A stretch of DNA of 64,000 nt from Candidatus Altimarinota bacterium. GTDB taxonomy: Bacteria > Patescibacteriota > Gracilibacteria > UBA4473. Made by a program: the position numbers and the translations under genes. A model generated the notes under the pieces. It did not search any database and was not told the origin of the DNA. It saw only the letters and a program-made list of their open reading frames with translations. Positions within the stretch are counted from its first letter, which is position 1. Each line of letters begins with the position of its first letter. This document shows positions 36,029 through 44,001 of the stretch, in pieces. The stretch covers positions 1 through 64,000 of the forward strand of contig JAGLIF010000004.1 in assembly GCA_023143095.1 (NCBI GenBank), written 5' to 3'.

Positions 36029-36316
36029 TTTTAAGGAAATACTAATTTAATAAACTCGTATCTTTCCACCTTCATCCTTGAGTTCGAACTCTTTTTCTTC
36101 TGCCCTTCCACTCATTCCTACTTTTCCCCTTCATTTTGCTAAACTTTTTTGGTTTTGTAAAGAAACCCTGATAAATAAACTTACATAAAAAAACAACAAT
36201 TTTTTATTTTATCATTCTTGTTTTTTTCAGTGTTTTCTTAAACGATTGATGAAAAAATATATTATTTGGAAAAAGAGTTATTTTTTGTTAAAATTTATTT
36301 ATCAGAGTCTCCTTAA
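36029..36316. repeat. MITE-like end fragments and element upstream of the GT2 gene
   Basis: At 36029-36061 a terminal fragment matches the end TTATTAAATCAGCGTTTCC seen at 47463 (inverse orientation). From 36159 an AAGAAACCCTGATAAA left end, an inner end near 36228-36241 (CAGTGTTTTCTTAA) and a right end TTTATCAGAGTCTCC (to about 36313) mark one or two small inverted-repeat elements. The part at 36258-36316 resembles the element at 49293-49371 (shared TTGGAAAAAGAGTTATTTTT). A longer reading of the GT2 gene would start inside this repeat. Confidence 0.6.
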
Positions 36317-36326
36317 ACTATACTCA

Positions 36327-37127
36327 ATGCAAAATGATTTGATTTCTATTATTACAGTAAATTACGGAAACTCCGCAAAAATTAAAAAATTATGGAAATC
36401 GTTAAAACAAAACCTCTCCATTAAATTCGAATTTATCGTAGTAGATAATGCTTCCCCTCATAACGATGCGCAAAATTTTGATTTTTTAGAAAAAGATTCT
36501 GCCAGCCATCTTGTTAAATTATCAGAAAACATCGGTTTTGGCGGTGGCAACTGGGAAGGTTCTCGATTTGCGACTGGTAATATTTTGGCAATCATAAACC
36601 CTGATATTGAAATACAAACCAACTGTTTTGAAAAATTATTATCAGTTTTAAACAATCCACAAAATAATGCAGGTATAGTTGTTCCACAACTAGAAAACCC
36701 TGATGGAACCCTGCAAGAAAATTGTCGAAAATTCCCATCTCTTTCCGAGCTTTTTTTACGAAGAACTTTTAAAACTGAAAACCCTTTAAAAAAGGAATCC
36801 CTGCAAAAAGAATCCGAATTTTTCCCAACTCAATGGGCTCAAGGCAGTTTTTTGGTAATGAAAAAAGAATTTTTCATAAATACACTAAAAGGATTTGATC
36901 CTCGTTTTTTTCTTTTTTTAGAAGACACTGATCTATGTCGAAGAACTTGGGAAAACGACAAAAGAGTCTTGTGTGTAAAATCCGCTAGAGCCTTTCATGG
37001 CACAACTCGACTTTCTGGAGGAACCTTTTTTCAAGTTTTGCGAAAAAAAACTTTTTGGATTCATGTCGTATCAACTTTTAAATATTTTATGAAATATCTT
37101 GGACATAAAAAACCCAAAATTAAGTAA
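36327..37127 (+). CDS. Family 2 glycosyltransferase, rhamnosyltransferase-like
   Basis: A GT-A enzyme of 266 aa. LISIITVNYGNSAKIKKLWK and FIVVDNASPHN form the nucleotide-binding part, followed by ENIGFGGGNWEGSRFATG and the metal-binding INPDIEI (DxD-like), then FFLFLEDTDLCRRTW near the acceptor site. This matches the WbbL/rhamnosyltransferase-like group acting on surface polysaccharide. An ATG at 36246 would add 27 residues encoded by repeat DNA, so the ATG at 36327 is preferred. It is followed by tatD after 32 bases. Confidence 0.9.
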   Translation: MQNDLISIITVNYGNSAKIKKLWKSLKQNLSIKFEFIVVDNASPHNDAQNFDFLEKDSASHLVKLSENIGFGGGNWEGSRFATGNILAIINPDIEIQTNCFEKLLSVLNNPQNNAGIVVPQLENPDGTLQENCRKFPSLSELFLRRTFKTENPLKKESLQKESEFFPTQWAQGSFLVMKKEFFINTLKGFDPRFFLFLEDTDLCRRTWENDKRVLCVKSARAFHGTTRLSGGTFFQVLRKKTFWIHVVSTFKYFMKYLGHKKPKIK

Positions 37128-37159
37128 AATAGAGAGATTTATCAACCTTTCCATTCCAT

Positions 37160-38041
37160 ATGAATTACCCACTTTTTGACACACATACACACCTTTATTT
37201 CCCTTCGTTTGCTGGAAAGTTAAATGAAGTATTAGCCGATTGCACACAAAAAAATGTGAAACACCAAATACAAATTGGATGTGATGAAATTACAAGCCAA
37301 GTTGCATTAGATATGGCAAAACAATACGAAAACTTTTATTGTACTCTTGGTCTCCATCCTTCTGACACAAATAAAATCGGAATAAAAGATTTAGAACATC
37401 ATCGATATGTCGGAAACAACAAATATATTCCAAAAGCCAAAAATTTTGATGAACTATTTTCCTTTTTTTCAGAAATTTTTAAAAAAAATGCCGAAAATAT
37501 CGTTGGTTTTGGAGAAACTGGTTTTGATCTCTATCACGAAAATTCAACTGAAATATACGAATTGCAAAAAGACAGTTTTTTTCGTCATTTAACACTTTGC
37601 GAACAATTTAATCGTCCTTTTATTTTGCATTCGCGAAACGCCAAAAAAGAAACTTTGGAAGTACTAGAAGCTGAATTTTCTAAACGAAAAAACTTGCGAG
37701 GAATTTGGCATTGTTTTTGTGAAGATGCTCAAACCGCACAAATTGCTACAGGACAATTTGGAATGTTTTTAGGTATTGGAGGGATTCTTACTTACAACAA
37801 TACTGAAAATATTCGAGAAGCAGTGAAACAAACTCCTATTGAATTTTTAGTAACCGAAACCGATGCACCATTTCTAATTCCTCGAAAAGCCAAAAACAAA
37901 AAAGTTCGACTTAATTCTGCTGCTCTGCTACCAGAAGTTGTCGAACTCATTGCCGAAATAAAAAATATGGAACAAGAAGAATGCGCCCATATTTTATATG
38001 CCAATGCAAAACGAGCATTCGGATTGGAGTTCGAACTCTAA
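37160..38041 (+). CDS. tatD: TatD-family metal-dependent deoxyribonuclease
   Basis: The metal ligands of the amidohydrolase-like TatD fold are visible: FDTHTHLYFP, FGETGFDLYHENS, FILHSRNAKKE, GIWHCFCEDA and TETDAPFLIPRK. At 293 aa it is slightly longer than usual, with an insertion near residues 75-100 (YVGNNKYIPKAKNFDE). The last residues EFEL and the TAA stop are encoded by a palindrome shared with the converging trmH gene; the two stop codons overlap as CTAA. Confidence 0.92.
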   Translation: MNYPLFDTHTHLYFPSFAGKLNEVLADCTQKNVKHQIQIGCDEITSQVALDMAKQYENFYCTLGLHPSDTNKIGIKDLEHHRYVGNNKYIPKAKNFDELFSFFSEIFKKNAENIVGFGETGFDLYHENSTEIYELQKDSFFRHLTLCEQFNRPFILHSRNAKKETLEVLEAEFSKRKNLRGIWHCFCEDAQTAQIATGQFGMFLGIGGILTYNNTENIREAVKQTPIEFLVTETDAPFLIPRKAKNKKVRLNSAALLPEVVELIAEIKNMEQEECAHILYANAKRAFGLEFEL

Positions 38042-38052
38042 GAGTTCGAACT
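38027..38052. terminator. Shared palindrome containing the overlapping stops of tatD and trmH
   Basis: GAGTTCGAACTCT and AGAGTTCGAACT flank one A. The TAA of tatD (38039-38041) and the TAG of trmH (complement of 38038-38040) both lie in the centre, so one palindrome closes two converging genes. Confidence 0.65.
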
Positions 38053-38712
38053 ATGTCTTTTTTTTGCCTTTACCTTTCGTTCTTCTTTTTGTTCCTGTTT
38101 AAACTCTTTTATTTCTATTTGTTTTTTTATAAATTGTTGCACTAGTGTTGTTTGTTCCTTTTTGGAAAGATGAAACAATGCTTCTTTCCGTTGCCTAGTC
38201 ATCTCCGAAAGACAAATTGCTGCCGCTACACTGACATTAAAGCTTTCCGCAAATCCTTGCATCGGAATATATACCTTCCAATCTGCCATGCGTTTAACCG
38301 TTTCTGAAATTCCTTTGTGTTCATTTCCTAAAACCAATGCTATTTTTTTAGTTTTGGTAAAATCAGTTTCAAAAAAATTTTGTGCCTCTTCATCTAAAAT
38401 TGTAGAAATAATTGAAAAATTTTCCGATTTTAATTTTTCAAGACAGATTTTTGTAGAATCAAAAACTTCAAAATCAAGCCATTTATTTGTAAACGCTGAA
38501 GATTTTCTAAATTTTCTTTCTCTAGGATCAAATTCCTCTTGGTTCTCAAAAATAAGATAAATTTTCTGGATACCAAAAGCGTCTGCTGACCGCAAAATTG
38601 CTGCAATGTTGTGTGAGTCATGAATATCTTCCAAAACAAGCACAAAATCTTTTTGCCGACGAGATGCAATTCGTTGATAAAATTGTTTTCGTTTTTCGGT
38701 AATTTCAGTCAT
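38038..38712 (-). CDS. trmH: SpoU/TrmH-family RNA 2'-O-methyltransferase
   Basis: SPOUT-fold methyltransferase motifs: VLVLEDIHDSHNIAAILRSA (motif 1), LVLGNEHKGIS (motif 2) and PMQGFAESFNVSVAAAICL (motif 3), which form the trefoil knot and bind SAM. TrmH-type enzymes methylate G18 of tRNA. The C-terminal tail is very basic. A longer reading starts at 38784, but the extra 24 residues come from repeat DNA (module C), so the ATG at 38712 is used. The exact RNA target is inferred. Confidence 0.88.
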   Translation of the reverse strand: MTEITEKRKQFYQRIASRRQKDFVLVLEDIHDSHNIAAILRSADAFGIQKIYLIFENQEEFDPRERKFRKSSAFTNKWLDFEVFDSTKICLEKLKSENFSIISTILDEEAQNFFETDFTKTKKIALVLGNEHKGISETVKRMADWKVYIPMQGFAESFNVSVAAAICLSEMTRQRKEALFHLSKKEQTTLVQQFIKKQIEIKEFKQEQKEERKVKAKKRHSSNS

Positions 38713-38869
38713 CAGTGCAAAGAATAAAGGAAACACTGGTAAAAACAAAAAGGAAAAAACAAAATATCGTAGATCCCGTTTCAAGAACGGGAAGACATTT
38801 TTTTCTTACGAGTTTATTAAGTCAGAAGTATCAAACACAGGATGACAATACAAGAGGAAAGTAAACTTT

Positions 38870-38976
38870 GGGAGTTTGAGGGTAAAACCGTGTTTGAGCG
38901 ACACAAAAAATAAATCTTGGGTAAATAATTTCTCTTAGCGAGTTTTTTTACCCTCAAGACTTTTTGGTTCTTTTTA
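38870..38976 (+). repeat. 107-bp three-way-junction element, copy 1
   Basis: Runs from GGGAGTTTGAGGGTAAAA to TTTTTACCCTCAAGACTTTT and TTCTTTTTA. The terminal arms GAGGGTAAAA and TTTTTACCCTC pair, enclosing two hairpins (GTGT..ACAC and the AACTC..GAGTT type, weaker in this copy). Interrupted on the right by the 183-bp MITE. Confidence 0.8.
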
Positions 38977-39159
38977 GGAAACTCTGATAAATAAACTCGC
39001 AATAAAAAAATAAAGATTTTTATATAAGTTTTGTTGAATAAATTTTTTTTGATAGTCCTCTATCAAAAGGAATTTTGAGATAAAAATTAATTAAAAGATT
39101 CTTTTTTTGTGCGAAAGGAGACTTCTTGTTTTATTTTTTTTGTTTTTATCAGAGTTTCC
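38977..39159. repeat. 183-bp MITE-like element, copy 1, nested in the 107-bp element
   Basis: Perfect terminal inverted repeats GGAAACTCTGATAAA / TTTATCAGAGTTTCC, flanked by TTA on both sides (38974-38976 and 39160-39162). Uninterrupted copies of the host element have one TTA at this point (CTTTTTAGTCATAAAA). An internal hairpin TTTTGATAG / CTATCAAAA lies near 39047-39068. There is no ORF or transposase. Confidence 0.8.
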
Positions 39160-39424
39160 TTAGTCATAAAAAGAATGAAATGAATTACTATAAAATGGGT
39201 TCCTGCCTTCGCAGGAATGAGGGAAGACCATTTTTGTCATCCTGAACGACCCTACTGTCGTCCTGAACTTAATTCAGGATCTCTGTCTTTTTTTCATAAT
39301 AACAAGAAAGACAAAATATCGTAGATCCCGTTTCAAGAACGGGAAGACATCTTTTTCTTACGAGTTTATTAAGTCAGTATTTTTTTAATTGTTAATTTTT
39401 AATTATTCATGGATAATTAATTTG

Positions 39425-39997
39425 ATGATTGGTTTTTTACAAGGCACAGTTTTAGAAATATTCCCTAAAAAAATTTTAGTGCTCACTCCTTCTGGAGTGG
39501 GATATGAAGTGTATCCTAGCATGAACTTATTAGGAAATTGCCAACAAGAAAAACCTTTTTCCGCTTATATTTTTACGGTTGTAAAAGAAACCGAACTCTC
39601 TCTTTATGGTTTTGAAAATCTGGACGAAAAGGCTCTCTTTGAAAAAGTTCTATCAATTTCTGGTATTGGACCAAAAATGGCTTTGCAAATTGTTTCTGGG
39701 TCAGTGGAAAACTTCCTCTCCGCTGTTGAAAATGGAGATGAAGCTATTATCTGTAAAATTCCAGGCATTGGGAAAAAAATGGCACAAAAAATTATTGTAG
39801 AATTACAGGGAAAAATCGATCTTTCCTCAAATCCATCTGGCAAAGGTGTACAAAGAAGTGCTAGTTGGGATGAAGCCACCGATGCACTGAACAATTTGGG
39901 CTATGACCGAAACACTATTGAAAAAGTCTTGTCCTCCGCTCCAAAAAACGCTGGAACAGAAGATTTAGTAAAATATTTTCTTTCCAGTGGATCTTAA
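39425..39997 (+). CDS. ruvA: Holliday junction DNA helicase subunit RuvA
   Basis: Starts MIGFLQGTVLEIFPKKILVL, the OB-fold of RuvA, followed by two helix-hairpin-helix motifs (LSISGIGPKMALQI and CKIPGIGKKMAQKI) and a C-terminal domain III (ATDALNNLGYDRNTIEKVL) that contacts RuvB. The length is 190 aa, normal for the family. A TTG at 39389 extends the frame but gives a non-RuvA N-terminus. It leads a unit ruvA-yidD-rseP-kinase-regulator. No ruvB or ruvC was seen. Confidence 0.95.
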   Translation: MIGFLQGTVLEIFPKKILVLTPSGVGYEVYPSMNLLGNCQQEKPFSAYIFTVVKETELSLYGFENLDEKALFEKVLSISGIGPKMALQIVSGSVENFLSAVENGDEAIICKIPGIGKKMAQKIIVELQGKIDLSSNPSGKGVQRSASWDEATDALNNLGYDRNTIEKVLSSAPKNAGTEDLVKYFLSSGS

Positions 39998-40017
39998 ACA
40001 AAACCTGATAAATAAAA

Positions 40018-40335
40018 ATGAACTACAAAAGATTCATTCGAACTTTTCTTCTTTTTCCCGACAAATTGTTGGCAAAAGCAGCCTCTTGGCTTATAAAAAT
40101 CTATCAAAAAACTATTTCTCCCGACCATTCTCAATTGGGAGAAAGTTGTAAAATTTCTGGTTGTAAATTTTATCCTTCCTGCTCACATTATGCCTTAATT
40201 GTATTAAAACAAACTGGTTTTATACTAGGTATTTGGAAAATATTTTGGCGAATTTTACGATGTCATCCTTTTTCAAACGGAGGTGTTGATTTCCCTAGAA
40301 AAGTTGAATTTTTTGAAAAAACCAGTAAAAACTAA
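40018..40335 (+). CDS. yidD: Membrane protein insertion efficiency factor YidD
   Basis: The YidD/UPF0161 pattern is clear: LIKIYQKTISPD, CKFYPSCSHYALIVLKQTGF and ILRCHPFSNGGVDFPRK, with an amphipathic N-terminal region. It is associated with YidC-dependent membrane insertion. The product is 105 aa. The 20-base spacer from ruvA contains CCTGATAAATAAA, matching the MITE end. Usual partners (rpmH, rnpA, yidC) are not in this window. Confidence 0.93.
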   Translation: MNYKRFIRTFLLFPDKLLAKAASWLIKIYQKTISPDHSQLGESCKISGCKFYPSCSHYALIVLKQTGFILGIWKIFWRILRCHPFSNGGVDFPRKVEFFEKTSKN

Positions 40336-40363
40336 GTATTAAAAATAATTCCTGTTCCATATT

Positions 40364-41314
40364 ATGATTCTTCTTTCTATTCTGGCTTTTATTGTTATTT
40401 TTTCTTCATTAATTCTTATCCACGAAGCTGGTCACTTCTTTGCAGCTAAAAAATCTGGCGTAAAAGTTTTGGAATTTGGATTAGGATTTGGAAAAAAAAT
40501 ATATGGAAAACAAGTAGGTGAAACCGAGTTTACAATCAATGCTATTCCTTTTGGAGGATTTGTTCGCATGGAAGGGGAAGAAGAAGCCTCCAATGACCCG
40601 CGAAGTTTCCGTAATGTCGTTCTTTGGAAACAAATGATCATTACGCTTGCTGGAGTTTTTATGAATTTCGTTTTTGCAATTCTACTCCTTTCCATTTTAT
40701 TTTCATTAGGAACAAATCCTATTTTGATTTCAAAAAATGACTATATCAAAGCTTACGAATCTGGTGCTTTGGTGCTTCAAAACAAAGACGGTTCCACTTT
40801 TGCTTCTGTTGAAACTTTTCCTTCTCTAGACGATGCAGTTGAAAGTGCTGGAGATGCCGATATAAAAATGACTTTTGTACAAAAAATAAAAAAACCTTTC
40901 CTAAAAGCATTACCTTTTGCTTTCACTGAAACTTTCCGAATATCTTGGGCTGTCGTTGAAAAAGTATCTGAAATACCTATTGAAATCATTGAAAATCATA
41001 AATTGCCCGATGGAATGGCTGGTCCACTTGGTATCGCTGAGGTAACTCACAAAGTAGTTCCTCTCGGCATCCTTGCATTGCTCAAACTCGCCGCACTCTT
41101 ATCTATTTCTCTTGGCGTTATGAATCTTTTGCCTATTCCAGCATTAGATGGAGGAAGATTTTTCTTTCAAATCCTCGCTCTATTGCTCATGCCTTTCAAG
41201 ATAAAACATAGTGAAAAACTTGAAGAATGGGCACATGTCGGTGGATATTTTCTATTAATGGGGTTTTTATTAGTGGTAACTTGGAATGATATTGTACGAA
41301 TCTTCTTTTTGTAG
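40364..41314 (+). CDS. rseP: Site-2 intramembrane metalloprotease (RseP/M50B family)
   Basis: The zinc motif HEAGH is in the first helix (SSLILIHEAGHFFAAKKSG), followed by EFGLGFGKKIYG and IPFGGFVRMEGEEE. The third ligand motif MNLLPIPALDGGRFFF is near residue 255. At 316 aa it is short: the PDZ region expected between these parts is reduced to a poorly conserved segment of about 70 residues (roughly 120-190). It cleaves transmembrane substrates within the membrane, often in envelope-stress signalling. It stands directly upstream of a kinase-regulator pair. Confidence 0.93.
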   Translation: MILLSILAFIVIFSSLILIHEAGHFFAAKKSGVKVLEFGLGFGKKIYGKQVGETEFTINAIPFGGFVRMEGEEEASNDPRSFRNVVLWKQMIITLAGVFMNFVFAILLLSILFSLGTNPILISKNDYIKAYESGALVLQNKDGSTFASVETFPSLDDAVESAGDADIKMTFVQKIKKPFLKALPFAFTETFRISWAVVEKVSEIPIEIIENHKLPDGMAGPLGIAEVTHKVVPLGILALLKLAALLSISLGVMNLLPIPALDGGRFFFQILALLLMPFKIKHSEKLEEWAHVGGYFLLMGFLLVVTWNDIVRIFFL

Positions 41315-41355
41315 CATTTATTTAAAGTATAGGTTTCCTTATCTCCAAAAAAAAC

Positions 41356-42030
41356 ATGAAGATTACTGCTGATTTTCTTGAGGAAAATTTTCCACATTTT
41401 ATTCATCAGCTTCAAAATTCTGTACAATTAATGCTGCTTAATTGGGAACTTTTTCGTACAGAAAAAAACAAAGTTTATCTAAAAGAAATAAAGCAACAAA
41501 TAAACTATACTGTGAAACTTTTTTCACAGATATCCACAAGTCCGTTGACCTTTGAGGCACTCAACAAAAGACTTCTGAAAGTGGAAGTAAAAAGTCTTTT
41601 GATTAAAATTTTTGAAGAATTCTCTGAACAAATCCACAAACAACCTGTTCCTTCTGAAAAAGAAAACGATTCTTTTTTTGCTTTTCTAGATGTTTTTTAT
41701 TTTGAAGAAGTCCTGCGACTTCTCTTCGAGAACGCTATTAAATACACTCCTAAAGGCGAAAACATTATTTTAGAATTAAGTCAAAATGAAGAAAATATTT
41801 TAATTACCTTGAAAAACACAGGTGTTGGGATTAAAAAAGCATTGCAAGACAAAATATTTGAACCTTTTTCACGAGGAGATACTCAAAAAGAAGGAATGGG
41901 GTTAGGACTCCATATCGCTCAAAAAATCGTTCAATTACATGGTGGCAATCTCAAAGTTGATAGTGATGAAGAATCGTTTGTTTCTTTTTTTATTTCTCTT
42001 CCCAAATCAAATGAAAATACTTCTCGTTGA
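41356..42030 (+). CDS. Small soluble histidine kinase lacking a sensor domain
   Basis: A 224-aa protein consisting of an unusual dimerisation region (residues 1-90; candidate phospho-acceptors His14 or His17 in FPHFIHQLQNS) and a HATPase domain. The N-box LLFENAIKYTPKGENI and the G2 box KEGMGLGLHIAQKIV are good. In the G1 box the expected DxGxGI reads NTGVGI, so the conserved Asp that contacts adenine is Asn. There is no membrane segment or PAS/GAF domain. Its end overlaps the regulator gene by 20 bases, so they form a pair. Kinase activity is uncertain. Confidence 0.85.
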   Translation: MKITADFLEENFPHFIHQLQNSVQLMLLNWELFRTEKNKVYLKEIKQQINYTVKLFSQISTSPLTFEALNKRLLKVEVKSLLIKIFEEFSEQIHKQPVPSEKENDSFFAFLDVFYFEEVLRLLFENAIKYTPKGENIILELSQNEENILITLKNTGVGIKKALQDKIFEPFSRGDTQKEGMGLGLHIAQKIVQLHGGNLKVDSDEESFVSFFISLPKSNENTSR

Positions 42031-42670
42031 AGATAATTCCGCAATGATGAAGATATTGAGAACGGCTCTAGAAAAAGAACATTTTTTGGTTAATTGTGCC
42101 AATGATGGAGAAGAAGGATTTAAAAAAGCAAAAACCAATAAATACGAGATAATTTTGTTAGATTTGATGCTACCCAAACGATCTGGATTTGAAATCATTC
42201 GAAATTTAAGAGCACTTCGGATTCAAACACCTATTTTGGTTATTTCCGCAATGATGAACTTGGAGGATCGGGTTATTGCACTCAATCTAGGCGCAGATGA
42301 TTATTTGGTAAAAAACTTTTCTATTTCCGAATTTATCGCCCGTACAAAAAGCCTTATTCGCCGTTCAAACAAGAAAGGAAACAATGTTTTAACTTGTAAA
42401 AATCTAGTCTTTAACATTACGCACAATTTGGTAAGCAAAGATCAAAAGCCAATACCCTTGACCAGAACCGAATTTAGAATTTTGTTAAAATTAATGTTAA
42501 ATAAAAATAAACTAGTTCCTGTAGATTCTTTAATAAAAAGCGTTTGGAAAGAAGAGTCAATACGAGTTGTTTCCAACAAACTCAGCGTTCATGTCCGTGC
42601 ATTGCGAAAAAAATTAGGAAAAGAATTAATCGTAAATCAACGGGATTTTGGATATATGATTATAGGTTAA
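42011..42670 (+). CDS. OmpR/PhoB-family response regulator
   Basis: From the ATG at 42011 (MKILLVEDNSAMMKILRTAL) the product is 219 aa: a receiver domain with acidic residues at 8-9, phospho-acceptor Asp in IILLDLMLPKRSG (about residue 52) and the conserved Lys in DDYLVKNFS, where the usual Pro after Lys is Asn. A winged-helix DNA-binding domain follows (PIPLTRTEFRILLKLMLNKN and VRALRKKLG). A frame extension to 41939 lies in the kinase gene and is not used. Targets are unknown. Confidence 0.93.
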   Translation: MKILLVEDNSAMMKILRTALEKEHFLVNCANDGEEGFKKAKTNKYEIILLDLMLPKRSGFEIIRNLRALRIQTPILVISAMMNLEDRVIALNLGADDYLVKNFSISEFIARTKSLIRRSNKKGNNVLTCKNLVFNITHNLVSKDQKPIPLTRTEFRILLKLMLNKNKLVPVDSLIKSVWKEESIRVVSNKLSVHVRALRKKLGKELIVNQRDFGYMIIG

Positions 42671-42768
42671 TCTTGATTTTTTTCGTACGAGTTTATTAAA
42701 TCAGCATTTCCCTAAAAGAATTAAAAAATAGGTCGACCTTTGTTCTCCTACAAGTAAACTTATACTTG

Positions 42769-43398
42769 ATGTCATCTCAATACGATCAATTCGCTAAAGA
42801 TTTTTCTGCCACCAGACAAAAATCCTGGCCTGAATTTGATCTTTTTTTGCCAACAATAAAAAAAATGGATCGGGTTTTAGACTTAGGATGTGGAAATGGT
42901 CGACTCAGAGATAAACTTTCAACAAATATTGTTCCGCTTGGTCATTATTTTGGATTTGATCTTTCCGAGAAATTACTTGAAATAGCCAGAAAAAATAATC
43001 CCAAAGATCATTTTTTTCGCGGGACTTTCGCCAAAGACCTTCCCTTTGGATCAGAAAATTTTAATTTCGTTGTTTCAATTGCAGCCTTCCATCATTTGCT
43101 CAATAAAAAAGACCAACACAAATGCTTGTCTGAATGTTTCCGAGTACTAAAACCAAACGGCAAAATCTTTCTTTCTACTTGGATACTTCCTAAAAAATAT
43201 TTTTGGAATAATTTTTGGCACGGAAGAGTTTTCACCAAAAACTGGATTATTCCTTTTGGAAAAGAAAAACATACCCGAACATATAGATGGGTATCTGAAA
43301 ATGATCTTACAAGATTACTCAAAAAAGCTGGATTTAAAGTCCTATTATCTCAGCGATTTAAAAATCGAAATTTCGTGATTTTAGCTGAAAAAATTTGA
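42769..43398 (+). CDS. SAM-dependent methyltransferase, Trm9/ALKBH8-like
   Basis: A class I methyltransferase of 209 aa. The N-terminal YDQFAKDFSATRQKSWPEF and motif I VLDLGCGNGRL, with FDLSEKLLEIA, SIAAFHHL and RVLKPNGKIFLSTW, resemble the Trm9/ALKBH8 tRNA wobble-uridine methyltransferase group rather than ubiquinone or rRNA enzymes. The end, RTYRWVSENDLTRLLKKAGF, also fits. The ATG at 42769 is one codon after a TTG. It could methylate a tRNA modification, but related metabolic methyltransferases share these motifs. Confidence 0.8.
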   Translation: MSSQYDQFAKDFSATRQKSWPEFDLFLPTIKKMDRVLDLGCGNGRLRDKLSTNIVPLGHYFGFDLSEKLLEIARKNNPKDHFFRGTFAKDLPFGSENFNFVVSIAAFHHLLNKKDQHKCLSECFRVLKPNGKIFLSTWILPKKYFWNNFWHGRVFTKNWIIPFGKEKHTRTYRWVSENDLTRLLKKAGFKVLLSQRFKNRNFVILAEKI

Positions 43399-43585
43399 GA
43401 AGTGTTTTCCCAGATAAAATAATTGTCTTCCCGGACAAAATAATGTCTTCCCGGACTTGATCCGGGATCTACGATATTTTGTATTTGAAAATGAAATTTT
43501 TCTTAATTTTATATCTATTCTGTACTTGAATAAAACAACAGAATAAAGTTATGCAGACCTATTTTCTTTCCATTCTTTTTATGAC

Positions 43586-43692
43586 TAAAAAGAACCAAAA
43601 AGTCTTGAGAGTAAAAAAACTCGCTAAGAAAAGTTATTTACCAAAAATTTATTTTTTATGTCGCTCAAACACGGTTTTACCCTCAAACTCCC
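43586..43692 (-). repeat. 107-bp three-way-junction element, copy 2
   Basis: Inverse orientation, inside the first 416-bp unit. It differs from the other copies at one arm position (GAGAGTAAAA instead of GAGGGTAAAA). Confidence 0.75.
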
Positions 43693-43786
43693 AAAGCTTA
43701 CTTTCCTCTTGTATTATCATTCTGTTTTCGAGTTCGAACTTGGGGGACTTAAAGTTCGAACTCTATACACTAATCTTCTTTGTAGT

Positions 43787-43824
43787 TATGTACTTATTAT
43801 AATCATGATTATAATAAGTACATA
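43787..43824. repeat. 38-bp perfect palindrome, copy 1
   Basis: Arms TATGTACTTATTATAATCA and TGATTATAATAAGTACATA are exact complements with no loop. Identical at 44203-44240; a copy with three changes is at 6685-6722. Confidence 0.9.
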
Positions 43825-44001
43825 ATATCATCAAATAATTGTCTTCCCGGACAAAATAATGTCTTCCCGGACTTGATCCGGGATCTACGATATTTTGTAT
43901 TTGAAAATGAAATTTTTCTTAATTTTATATCTATTCTGTACTTGAATAAAACAACAGAATAAAGTTATGAAGACTTATTTTCTTTCCATTCTTTTTATGA
44001 C

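Larger units (their letters stand above)
38762..39360. repeat. Repeat cassette: C, 107-bp element with nested MITE, A, B, C
   Basis: In order: module C (TCGTAGATCCCGTTTCAAGA, about 38768-38796), the 107-bp element (38870-38976) interrupted by the 183-bp MITE, module A (CCTGCCTTCGCAGG, about 39203-39216), module B (CGACCCTACTGTCGTCCTGA, about 39246-39265, then the arm ending in ATTCAGGATCTC) and module C again (about 39320-39348). No gene was found. The order matches the cassettes at 56.6, 57.6, 58.0 and 63.6 kb. Confidence 0.8.
43419..43834. repeat. 416-bp tandem repeat unit, copy 1
   Basis: Contains module C in inverse orientation (CCCGGACTTGATCCGGGATC), the 107-bp element in inverse orientation (43586-43692), a palindrome GAGTTCGAACTT..AAGTTCGAACTC (43732-43763) and the 38-bp perfect palindrome (43787-43824). 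The next unit starts exactly 416 bases later with only about nine substitutions. Confidence 0.9.

Noticed and set aside
36246-36326. 27-residue N-terminal extension of the GT2 gene
   Set aside because: The extension is encoded by an inverted-repeat element also found near 49.3 kb; the GT2 fold begins at the ATG at 36327.
43551-43802. 83-codon ORF MTKKNQKVLRVKKLAKKSYL and similar ORFs at 43967, 56628, 57613, 57907, 63622
   Set aside because: They are translations of the 107-bp interspersed element; the frame exists only because the repeat is conserved as DNA and the ORFs end at random in flanking modules.
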